From positions 1 through 31,435 of the forward strand of contig JBBKWJ010000051.1 in the NCBI GenBank assembly GCA_037968895.1: a stretch of 31,435 bases of DNA, in the 5' to 3' direction. Shown here in pieces: positions 22,894 through 30,252 of this stretch. How positions within the stretch are numbered: position 1 is the stretch's first letter; the number at the start of each line of letters is the position of its first letter. The notes under the pieces are model-generated. The model made no database searches, was not told where the DNA came from, and saw only the letters and a program-made list of their open reading frames with translations. This DNA comes from JBBKWJ01 sp037968895. Its GTDB lineage: Bacteria; Actinomycetota; Acidimicrobiia; Acidimicrobiales; SZUA-35. The translations under genes were made by a program, and so were the position numbers.

Positions 22894-25698
22894 CTAGAGG
22901 TCCTCTTGATCGTCGGTGAGGGTGACAGCTGATCCGCCATCGCCGAGGCGAACGAGTTGGCCGAGTTCGTCGTTTGAAAGGTCGCTGATCCAGGCCTCGC
23001 CTGCGCCAACGACGATTTCGGCGAGCTCACGTTTCGAGCTGAGCAATTGGTCGATCTTGTCTTCGACCGTGCCCTCTGAGATCAGGCGGTGGACCTGAAC
23101 TGGCTTGGTCTGCCCGATGCGCCATGCTCGATCGCTTGCCTGGTCTTCGACCGCAGGGTTCCACCAGCGGTCGAAGTGAATAACGTGGCTGGCCGCAGTC
23201 AAGTTGAGGCCGGTGCCGCCAGCACGAAGGCTGACAATAAAGGCTTCGGTCTTCTCGGCTTGGAAATCGTCGACGAGTCGTTGCCGCTCGGTGAGTGACT
23301 GACCGCCGTGGAGGAATTCGGTCGAGATGCCTTGGGCCGAAATTGCCTCTTTCAGCAGTTTCCCCATCGCCACGTATTGGGTGAAGATAAGAGTCTTCTC
23401 GCCCTCTTGGCAGACAACATCGAGAAGGTCGAGAGTTGCTTCGAGCTTGCCCGAGCGACCCCGGAGCGTGCGATCAACGCTCTGCATGTCGTCGGTCACT
23501 GCGGCCGCAAAGTGGGCAGGGTGATTGCAGATCTGCTTCAGCTGAGTAAGCAACTTGAGAACCAGACCTCGTCGTCCGATTCCGCTTGCGGCTGCAACTT
23601 CGCCGAGCAATGTGTCGACGGTGGTGCGGTAGATGGCCTCCTGCTCGGGAAAGAGCGAAACCACGTTGCTGGTTTCGGTCTTCGGTGGGAGATCGGGTGC
23701 AATGTTTGGATCGGTTTTGCGGCGCCGGAGCAGGAACGGTCGAAGCATCGCGCTGAGTTGCTCGGCTGCGCTTTCGTCGTCTTGTCGCTCGATTGGGTTG
23801 GAGAAGTCGGTTCTGAACTGGTCGAGCGTGCCGAGGAGGCCGGGGGTCGTCCAGTCGAGAATGGCCCACAGGTCGCTGAGCTGATTTTGCACTGGGGTGC
23901 CGGTCAGTGCGAAGCGGGCGTTTGCCTTTAGGCGTCGCATTGCCCGTGCGGTTCGGGAGTTCGGATTCTTGATTGCCTGGGCCTCGTCGGCGATGACGAC
24001 ACCGAAGTCGACCTCGGCCAGTATGTCGATATCGCGTCGGCAGACGCCGTAAGTCGTGAGCACGATGTCGCCCGGCTGGAGCTCGGGGAGTTCACGTTCT
24101 TGACCATGATGACGAATGACCCGTAGATCAGGAGCGAATCGGTTTGCTTCGCGCTCCCAGTTGCGAACAACCGACGCGGGGCAAACCACAAGCGCGGTCG
24201 CCCTGTGTTCTGGGTCGTCATCTGTCTCGACCGACTCAAGCCTCGAGAGCAGCAAGGCGAGCACCTGGATGGTCTTACCAAGGCCCATGTCATCGGCCAG
24301 AATGCCACCAAGGCCGAGTTCGAGCATTTCACGAAGCCACGCCAGCCCGCGCTGCTGATAGGGGCGAAGCTCGCCAACGAGGCTTGCGGGCGGCATGACC
24401 TCGGTGGGGTCAGCGAGATCACCGAGTCGCTGACCAAGTTTTGCGAGGGTTCCTCTGACGGTGACTTGTTGCTCGACTCCGCCGACTCGAATAGGCACGC
24501 CAACCGCTGCTGCGAGGGCGGCAGATGGTGAGAGGGGCTCTGGGTTCCTGATCTGGTCGATCTGCTCAGGGTCGAGATGAACCCACTGGCCGCGAATCGA
24601 GATAACACGTTGGCGGGCCTGGACGAGCTGCTCGATCTCTGCCGGCGCGATTTGGAGTCCGTCGAGCTCACCTTGCCAATGGACCTCGAGGAGGGAGCCA
24701 AGGTCGAGTCCAGACGATCGCCTTGGGAACTGCGCATCCGTGCGCTCGTACACAACAGGGCGGAGGTCGACCGAACGAAGTTCGCTGTGCGGAATGATGA
24801 CGGAGAGTCCGACGGCGCCGAGATCTTGCCTGGCCTCGCCAAGGAGATCGTCGAGAAGAGCTGGCGTGAGCGGCATCTCGGTCGGGTGTCGCTGCTCGGC
24901 CAAAACCGCGAGCGGTCGCCACACAGTTGCCGCTCGTCTCACTGCGTCGAGGAGCTGTCGCTCAGCGGTGAGGTAGCGGCGGCTATTGGGATCGGCCGCC
25001 GACCAGAGGCTCCTGGCATCAAGAATTTGCGTCGTGTCGAAACGGCTCGCCAGGCCAAGCCGGGCGACCCACTGCTGATCGCCATCGGTAGAGAAATCGG
25101 GGGGCAACAATCGGAGCACGGGCAGCGGACGCTTGCTTGCGTCTGCTTTCTGAAATGCCTTTGTCTGAGCCCGGTGGTCGACGACGACCGGTCTGCGATC
25201 GGCAAAGGCGTTGTGACCAGCGGCCGACACGGCGGCCGCAGTTCGCACGAAGGCGTCGGCAACTCCCTCGGCGAACCCGACGAGATCTACTTCGCTCGTC
25301 GACGTATCCATCAGGTAGTTGACGATTGACTGCTCGGCAGAATCGAAAGGGCCAAGCTTCCACTGATCGACGCCGGTTGGGGAGAGGCCAGGGGCCAATT
25401 TGCCGCGTGCGATCAGGTTGAGTGCGAACTTGGTGGCATACGCAAGACTTTGGATGCTGCGGGTTGCGTCGCCATCTTCATCGATGGTCGCCAGGACATC
25501 GATTGCATCACGCAGATCGACGCGTTCTGGGGCCTCTAGCGTCTCCGGTGTCCAGGTAGCAAGCCATGATTGGCGCGCTGGGTCGGCGAGAACAACGGTG
25601 GCGTGCGCTCCCTCTCGAAGGAGGACGGAGCCTGGGCCGCGAAGGGTGTCATTGGCCTCAACCCCCGCCAGGGGTTGCGCTGAACCGGTGTTGGCCAT
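22894..25698 (-). CDS. SNF2-family DNA helicase/ATPase, HelZ-like
   Basis: The 934-residue protein is a DNA-dependent ATPase of the bacterial SNF2/HepA group. Seen: an N-terminal region of about 440 residues of the SNF2-associated type, then LRPYQQRGLAWL, Walker A DDMGLGKT with Lys475, VVCPASVVRNWERE, LTTYG, Walker B IADEAQAIKN and ALTGTPVQN. The second RecA-like domain has IFTQY, SLRAGGTGLNLTAA and DRAWRIGQTKPV. All seven helicase motifs appear intact. Mycobacterial HelZ has this layout. Role is likely DNA remodelling or repair, not proven. The ATG at 25698 is preceded by TACCCT at six bases, suggesting a leaderless mRNA. The N-terminal half is clearly related to the partial gene at 30253. 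It heads an operon with the 190-residue protein and pgi. Confidence 0.94.
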   Translation of the reverse strand: MANTGSAQPLAGVEANDTLRGPGSVLLREGAHATVVLADPARQSWLATWTPETLEAPERVDLRDAIDVLATIDEDGDATRSIQSLAYATKFALNLIARGKLAPGLSPTGVDQWKLGPFDSAEQSIVNYLMDTSTSEVDLVGFAEGVADAFVRTAAAVSAAGHNAFADRRPVVVDHRAQTKAFQKADASKRPLPVLRLLPPDFSTDGDQQWVARLGLASRFDTTQILDARSLWSAADPNSRRYLTAERQLLDAVRRAATVWRPLAVLAEQRHPTEMPLTPALLDDLLGEARQDLGAVGLSVIIPHSELRSVDLRPVVYERTDAQFPRRSSGLDLGSLLEVHWQGELDGLQIAPAEIEQLVQARQRVISIRGQWVHLDPEQIDQIRNPEPLSPSAALAAAVGVPIRVGGVEQQVTVRGTLAKLGQRLGDLADPTEVMPPASLVGELRPYQQRGLAWLREMLELGLGGILADDMGLGKTIQVLALLLSRLESVETDDDPEHRATALVVCPASVVRNWEREANRFAPDLRVIRHHGQERELPELQPGDIVLTTYGVCRRDIDILAEVDFGVVIADEAQAIKNPNSRTARAMRRLKANARFALTGTPVQNQLSDLWAILDWTTPGLLGTLDQFRTDFSNPIERQDDESAAEQLSAMLRPFLLRRRKTDPNIAPDLPPKTETSNVVSLFPEQEAIYRTTVDTLLGEVAAASGIGRRGLVLKLLTQLKQICNHPAHFAAAVTDDMQSVDRTLRGRSGKLEATLDLLDVVCQEGEKTLIFTQYVAMGKLLKEAISAQGISTEFLHGGQSLTERQRLVDDFQAEKTEAFIVSLRAGGTGLNLTAASHVIHFDRWWNPAVEDQASDRAWRIGQTKPVQVHRLISEGTVEDKIDQLLSSKRELAEIVVGAGEAWISDLSNDELGQLVRLGDGGSAVTLTDDQEDL

Positions 25699-25704
25699 CG
25701 TCCT

Positions 25705-25710
25705 AGGGTA
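25705..25710 (-). promoter_or_regulatory. Putative -10 element of leaderless helicase transcript
   Basis: On the minus strand TACCCT is followed by AGGACG and the helicase ATG at 25698, i.e. exactly six bases. AGGA inside the spacer could also serve as a weak, very close ribosome binding site. No good -35 box was found. Confidence 0.45.
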
Positions 25711-25747
25711 GAGGGGGCAGAGTCATTCGCGGACCCCTATCCGAAGC

Positions 25748-25753
25748 TAAACT
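25748..25753 (+). promoter_or_regulatory. Putative -10 element of leaderless methyltransferase transcript
   Basis: TAAACT is followed by six bases and the ATG at 25760, the same hexamer and spacing as before valS. No Shine-Dalgarno sequence is present. It shares a 61-bp spacer with the divergent helicase promoter. Confidence 0.5.
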
Positions 25754-25759
25754 CACCTC

Positions 25760-26359
25760 ATGAGTTCTTCATTCTGGGATGATCGATACCGCTCGACGGA
25801 GTTGGTGTGGTCGGCTGGCCCAAACGAGTTTGTCAAGAACTACTGCGCCGATCTGACACCAGGTCGCTCGCTCGACCTCGCTGCCGGAGAGGGCCGCAAC
25901 GCCCTCTGGCTCGCAGAACAGGGCTGGGATTCGACCGCAGTTGACTTCTCCGAGGTGGCGATTGAGAAGGCACGGAAGATCGCCGAACGACGTGCCGTGG
26001 CCCTTACGGGAGTCGTCGCTGATCTTGCCGACTACATCCCTGAACCGGGGGCCTATGACCTGGTCATACTGATTTACTTTCACGTCCCGGTCGATCTCTG
26101 GCGGACGGTACTTGCGAGGTGCGTCGATGCGCTGGCGCCAGGCGGCCGACTCCTGATCGTCGGCCACGACCGGTCCAACATCGAAGAAGGCGTTGGCGGA
26201 CCACAAGATCCCCTCATCCTGACTATCCCCGCCGAAACGGTGGCCCTATTCGACGACCGGGTTGTTGTCGAGACCGCCGAGGTCGTTAATCGTGTCGTGC
26301 AAACCGACGACGGCCAAAAGGTTGCGAAAGACACCTTCGTCAGTGCCATTCGCAACTAG
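25760..26359 (+). CDS. Class I SAM-dependent methyltransferase (TehB/UbiE-like)
   Basis: The 199-residue protein begins FWDDRYR...VWSAGPNEF, as in small-molecule methyltransferases of the TehB-like group. Seen: motif I LDLAAGEGRNALWLA (38-52), an acidic residue after strand 2 (AVDFSEVAIEKA), YDLVILIYFHVP at the motif IV position, and LAPGGRLLIVGHD at the end of the core. There is no signal peptide and no DNA-methylase PPY/F motif, so a DNA methyltransferase is unlikely. Acceptor could be a small metabolite, a thiol or a metalloid such as tellurite; nothing in the sequence decides. It is divergent from the helicase gene, and its stop is 7 bp from the convergent DUF4214 gene. Confidence 0.9.
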   Translation: MSSSFWDDRYRSTELVWSAGPNEFVKNYCADLTPGRSLDLAAGEGRNALWLAEQGWDSTAVDFSEVAIEKARKIAERRAVALTGVVADLADYIPEPGAYDLVILIYFHVPVDLWRTVLARCVDALAPGGRLLIVGHDRSNIEEGVGGPQDPLILTIPAETVALFDDRVVVETAEVVNRVVQTDDGQKVAKDTFVSAIRN

Positions 26360-26366
26360 TGCTCTG

Positions 26367-28001
26367 CTATTGGTAGCTCAAATAGTCAGGAGCGGGGTCG
26401 AGCAGGTCGAGTACCTGCGATGGAGTAAGCGTCGGATTGTCCTCGTCGTAGAAGACTTTGAAACCGCGTCCGAAGCGGGCGGGGAGCAAGGTGTTGTAGT
26501 CGCCAACCTTGGCCGTCGGGGAGCCCTCACCGTCAGCCTGGAAGATAATCGTGACGCCTGTCCTGGCCACGATTAGGTCGGGATTCTGCACCATGGAGGC
26601 TTCGAAACGGTGAATAATAAGAATCTTGTTTGGCAGGTTGTTGGCCACCACGATGTTGCTCATATAGGCACTGACCCGATTAATCTCGTCGGCTCCGATC
26701 GAGCCAATCCGACCCTTTGGAGTCTCGGTGGGTCCAACCTTCCATTCTGGGTCTAACGCCAGCCCGACCTCTGGCTGCAGAAGGAGAGGTTCGTAGAATC
26801 GGGCTTCGTCCTCAAGGTCGGCTCGACCAGGCTGAAGGTCGAGGATCAGGTAGCCGCCAGCCGCTCGGATCTCGTCAAGGTATGGCTGGATCAGCGCGTG
26901 GTCGGTTCGGGCTCGGTACTTGCCATCGGCTCCGGGAGCAGCCGTGACAAGAGTCGCGATTAGCTCGAACGCCGGCACGACAGGGCGCGGGTCTGTCCGA
27001 TACGGAGCAGCCTGCGCCAGAAGCCGCGTCAGCGCTTCGTGGGGAGTACCTTCGCCGAGCACACCAAGATCGCCCGTTTTGGCATGGCCGTAGAACGCAA
27101 CGATGAGCTCATTGAGCGCCGAGATGGCTGACGGATTGAGGGTGTATGTGTAGTCGGTTCGCCCGAATTCGCCGTCATGGTATGCAAATACTGTGACCAC
27201 CACGTTTACTAGTGCGCCTCGCCGCAATCCGGCTGGCAATGACGCAGGGGTGAACACGAGCTGGTTTGCTGTCGACCCCGCAGTCGTGTTTCCCTGAATT
27301 CGTATCCCGCCCGCTGACACCAGCACAGCTGATCGCTCGGCGTCTACGTCTTGATCAAGATCGATTGTGATGCGCCCAAGATGGTTTGCGGTTGATCCGA
27401 TGTGGGGACTCGCTTTGATGACCGAGAGCGTTGGTTGCAGGATCGCTTCGGCTGAGGATAGGAACTCTCTCGCAATGAGGTCGCGCCGGTAGCCACGGTC
27501 GAGCAGCGAGATCCAGAAACTCAGCCCGTCGGCGTCTGGTGTCCGCGTGAGGATGTCTCGATATAGCGCCGTAGCGAATGACCGGTTGTTGCTGCCGTTA
27601 GTGAGGAAGTACTCCTGCGAACCGAAGAACAAGGCGTACAAGTCCGCTTCTGATGAGCGATCGATGATGTCGCGCGACCAGAAGCCCAATCCTTCAGCGT
27701 CAGGGGCTCGTTTCAAGACTCGGCGATAGGCCTGGGTGACCACGAGACGTCGCTGTTCATCGGCATCGCCTATTGCTTCCACGACGGCGCTTGGCGACAC
27801 GCCTTGGTTGATGAGTTCAACCCAGTACTGCAGCCCGCTGGATTCAGGGGTTCGACCAAGCAGGTCGCGATATGCCGCAGTTACGACGTCGGTTGGCGAG
27901 TCGACGGCTGCGGCGGCGGGACTCGGCTGTGCGACGATCGCCAGCAAGAGAATGAAAGCGACAAGCGCACGGGTGCATCGGTTAACCACGTTGTTTCTCA
28001 T
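26367..28001 (-). CDS. Secreted protein with three DUF4214 repeats and a C-terminal barrel-like domain
   Basis: This 544-residue protein is exported: residues 1-32 form a signal peptide (basic start, LVAFILLLAIVA core, SPAAAAA site). Seen: three DUF4214-type helical repeats with core AYRDLLGRTPESSGLQYW (43-60) and equivalents at 91-108 and 146-163. An Ig-like segment follows (about 193-285). The C-terminal domain (about 290-544) contains IVAFYGHAKTG, ILDLQPGRADLEDE and LALDPEWKV, looking like a TIM-barrel with acidic residues at strand ends, possibly glycosidase-like. DUF4214 occurs in S-layer and exopolysaccharide-related proteins; its biochemical role is not established. Its ATG overlaps the PrsW stop (ATGA), so translation is coupled to that protease gene. 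Confidence 0.85.
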   Translation of the reverse strand: MRNNVVNRCTRALVAFILLLAIVAQPSPAAAAVDSPTDVVTAAYRDLLGRTPESSGLQYWVELINQGVSPSAVVEAIGDADEQRRLVVTQAYRRVLKRAPDAEGLGFWSRDIIDRSSEADLYALFFGSQEYFLTNGSNNRSFATALYRDILTRTPDADGLSFWISLLDRGYRRDLIAREFLSSAEAILQPTLSVIKASPHIGSTANHLGRITIDLDQDVDAERSAVLVSAGGIRIQGNTTAGSTANQLVFTPASLPAGLRRGALVNVVVTVFAYHDGEFGRTDYTYTLNPSAISALNELIVAFYGHAKTGDLGVLGEGTPHEALTRLLAQAAPYRTDPRPVVPAFELIATLVTAAPGADGKYRARTDHALIQPYLDEIRAAGGYLILDLQPGRADLEDEARFYEPLLLQPEVGLALDPEWKVGPTETPKGRIGSIGADEINRVSAYMSNIVVANNLPNKILIIHRFEASMVQNPDLIVARTGVTIIFQADGEGSPTAKVGDYNTLLPARFGRGFKVFYDEDNPTLTPSQVLDLLDPAPDYLSYQ

Positions 28002-29149
28002 ACCGGTGATCTCACCTTAGAGATGGCCTCATTGAGGTGGGAAACGAGCCTGTCCTCGGTCGCAATGTCGAAGCCGCCTTCGCGGCCGTGGACCGAGGCC
28101 AGGCGGGCCAGCGCGGCGTGAACGTCATCGAACTTCTTTCGCTGAGCCCTTGGGAGGGCCCGACGGGTCTTGATCATCGTGCGCCAGTGGGTGAAGGGCG
28201 CGATCTCTGCCTCGTTGAGCCCGTACTTGTGGGCGAGATATGGAGCGATGCGTGAGAACTGTTCGCGCTCGTGTTTACGGACTCGACCAAGTGCGAGCAG
28301 TGAAGCAACGAAGAGGAGCACAAAGCCGACGCCTGCCACGATCACGATTCGATTCGAGGACGAGAGTTCATTAGCAACGAGTGAGCCATTCCAAAGTGCG
28401 TGGCAAGCGACGGCAACGAGCCATCCGCCAAATACTCTGAGGCCGAGCTTCTCTTGCTTTGCCACTGTGATTCCAACCGCAATCCCGATCCAGCTTGTGA
28501 AAAGAGGGTGCGCAAACGGAGTGAGTACCGCTCGGACTAAAAACACGAGCCAGAACTGGCCGGTTTGATCTGCGGTGGAGAGGTAACTGAAGTCTTCAAA
28601 GATGGCGAAGCCGAGTGCGATCCAACCGGCGTAGATCACCCCGTCCATCACCCCGTCGACCTCTTTGCGCCGCACGGCCCAGATGATGCCGAGGCCTTTG
28701 GCGGTCTCTTCCACGAGTGGGGCGCCGACGGCGGTGGCAACGATGGTGCCGCCGACTATGGCAATGATGGTATTGACAATCAGAGAGACAGTTGTTGCGA
28801 CAAGCGCACCCCAGAGCAGTGCGTGGATTCGCGAAGACCATGGTTCGGGTTCAACCCGATCAAACCACAACAGCGCGGGGAGCACGATGAGGAGAGGGAC
28901 AAGTCCAAACACGATTGCCCGCGGTGCTTGGACCGCAAAATAGACCATGAGCGGCACACCGATAATCGCCCCGAGCACGACTGGAACGCTGAGCCAGGCG
29001 GGAAGCCGAGGCTTCTCTTCGGCAGCGGCGGAAGCGTTTGCTGTCCACTGGATGCCGTCCCACCATCGCCAGCCACCAGAATTCCAGGGGTCGCTATACC
29101 AGTCCGGCGGTCCTGGATCGATCATCGTCGGTGTTTGGCTCTGCACCAT
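27998..29149 (-). CDS. PrsW family intramembrane metalloprotease with N-terminal DUF2510-type domain
   Basis: The 383-residue membrane protein combines a short N-terminal DUF2510-like segment (WYSDP, WRWWDG and WT at about 17-36) with a PrsW protease domain. Seen: several membrane helices from about 53 to 285, catalytic EETAK with Glu147, Glu148 and Lys151, FxxxED with Glu185 and Asp186, His214 in FAHPLFTS and His250 in CHALWN, the expected active-site set. Known: PrsW cleaves membrane anti-sigma factors in Bacillus and relatives act on other membrane substrates. No anti-sigma gene is visible here. The start at 29149 lies 9 bp after the oxidoreductase stop, with an alternative ATG at 29125. 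The stop overlaps the DUF4214 gene start, suggesting a common role in envelope biology. Confidence 0.93.
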   Translation of the reverse strand: MVQSQTPTMIDPGPPDWYSDPWNSGGWRWWDGIQWTANASAAAEEKPRLPAWLSVPVVLGAIIGVPLMVYFAVQAPRAIVFGLVPLLIVLPALLWFDRVEPEPWSSRIHALLWGALVATTVSLIVNTIIAIVGGTIVATAVGAPLVEETAKGLGIIWAVRRKEVDGVMDGVIYAGWIALGFAIFEDFSYLSTADQTGQFWLVFLVRAVLTPFAHPLFTSWIGIAVGITVAKQEKLGLRVFGGWLVAVACHALWNGSLVANELSSSNRIVIVAGVGFVLLFVASLLALGRVRKHEREQFSRIAPYLAHKYGLNEAEIAPFTHWRTMIKTRRALPRAQRKKFDDVHAALARLASVHGREGGFDIATEDRLVSHLNEAISKVRSPV

Positions 29150-29158
29150 GTCAGTGTG

Positions 29159-30139
29159 TCACGCGGTGCTGTGGCAGTTCAGGATGACCTTGCCGGTCGT
29201 TGCTCGTCCCTCAAGCATCCGGTGTGCGTTCGCAGCCTCCGCGAGGGGCAGCTCTTCGCCGATGCGCACGTTGAGTGAACCCGAGACAATCCGATCGAAA
29301 AGATCGCCTGATCGGTCAAGGAGCTCGCCGCGGGTTGCGATGTAGTCGAAAAGAGTAGGCCGAGTGAGGTAGAGCGAGCCGCCCTGGGAGAGGGCGAGAG
29401 GCGCAACTGGTTCGACGGGACCAGAGGCGTTTCCGAATGTTGCCATAAGACCGCGTGGGCGCAGAAGCGTGAGGCTGTCGGTGAATACCGATTGGCCGAC
29501 GCCGTCGTAGACAACGTGGAATGGTCGCGGGCCGAGCAGCTCCACAATGGCACTCGCAAAGTCGTTATCGCGGTAGTTAATGACGTGGTCGGCGCCCGCG
29601 CCGCGTGAGAGTTCGGCCTTCGCGTCGCTACCCACTGTTGTGACGACGACCGCGCCGCACGATTTTGCCAGCTGGGTGAGGAGTAGGCCAACGCCACCAG
29701 CGCCGGCGTGAATGAGGCAGTTGTCACCCGGCTGCAGTGGGTAGGTATCGAATGCGAGATAGTGGGCGGTTAAGCCCTGGAGGAGCGACGCACACGCGAT
29801 CTGCGACGACAGGGCGTCAGGAATTGGCACTGCGTCTTTGGCTGGAACGGCGACCCATTCGGCGTAGGAACCAAGAACGCCGGTCCACGCCACCCTGTCG
29901 CCGACGGCGAGGTCAGCGACATTCGCCCCAACTTCCTGAATCGTGCCTGCGCCTTCAAGCCCAGGGGTGTATGGGAGCGGAACCGGATACAGCCCGGTTC
30001 GCTGATACGTATCGATGAAATTCACTCCGGCCGCATCGTTGCGAACGAGCACATTGTCTGGCCCCACAGAGGGCTGCGGAATCTCGACCGGAAGCAACGT
30101 GTCGGGGCCCCCGTATTCGGCGATCTGAATGGCGTGCAT
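29159..30139 (-). CDS. Zeta-crystallin-type quinone oxidoreductase (MDR family)
   Basis: The ATG at 30139 has GGGAGA just upstream and gives 326 residues, the normal length of NADPH:quinone oxidoreductase (QorA-like) enzymes. Seen: NDAAGVNFIDTYQRTGLYP near residues 37-55, the family signature region, then the Rossmann motif AGAGGVGLLLTQLAK and YDGVGQSVF. The zinc-binding cysteines of alcohol dehydrogenases are absent, as expected for this branch. The C-terminal LEGRATTGKVIL is typical. Known role: one-electron quinone or enone reduction in the cytosol; the true substrate is open. It is first in a three-gene transcription unit with PrsW and the DUF4214 protein, which it probably joins by proximity rather than function. 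Confidence 0.94.
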   Translation of the reverse strand: MHAIQIAEYGGPDTLLPVEIPQPSVGPDNVLVRNDAAGVNFIDTYQRTGLYPVPLPYTPGLEGAGTIQEVGANVADLAVGDRVAWTGVLGSYAEWVAVPAKDAVPIPDALSSQIACASLLQGLTAHYLAFDTYPLQPGDNCLIHAGAGGVGLLLTQLAKSCGAVVVTTVGSDAKAELSRGAGADHVINYRDNDFASAIVELLGPRPFHVVYDGVGQSVFTDSLTLLRPRGLMATFGNASGPVEPVAPLALSQGGSLYLTRPTLFDYIATRGELLDRSGDLFDRIVSGSLNVRIGEELPLAEAANAHRMLEGRATTGKVILNCHSTA

Positions 30140-30239
30140 TGTTCTCCCATGCGGCGTGGCGTCGCCCAACGTTAGTCCGCTGCTGCCGGGAGATCGAACC
30201 AGCGCCCCGAACGTCTGTTCCATTCGTGTCATGTGGCGC

Positions 30240-30245
30240 TACGCT
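30240..30245 (+). promoter_or_regulatory. Possible -10 element before the second helicase gene
   Basis: TACGCT lies seven bases before the GTG at 30253. No ribosome binding site is seen, so this gene may also be leaderless. The spacing is one base longer than at the other sites, making this the weaker call. Confidence 0.3.
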
Positions 30246-30252
30246 TTGGGCC

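Noticed and set aside
22894..26359. SNF2 helicase divergent from a methyltransferase as a DISARM-like or restriction-type defence system
   Set aside because: The methyltransferase lacks a DNA-methylase PPY/F motif and looks like a small-molecule enzyme. No DrmA/B, nuclease or phospholipase-D gene is present, and the neighbours (pgi, quinone oxidoreductase) are housekeeping.
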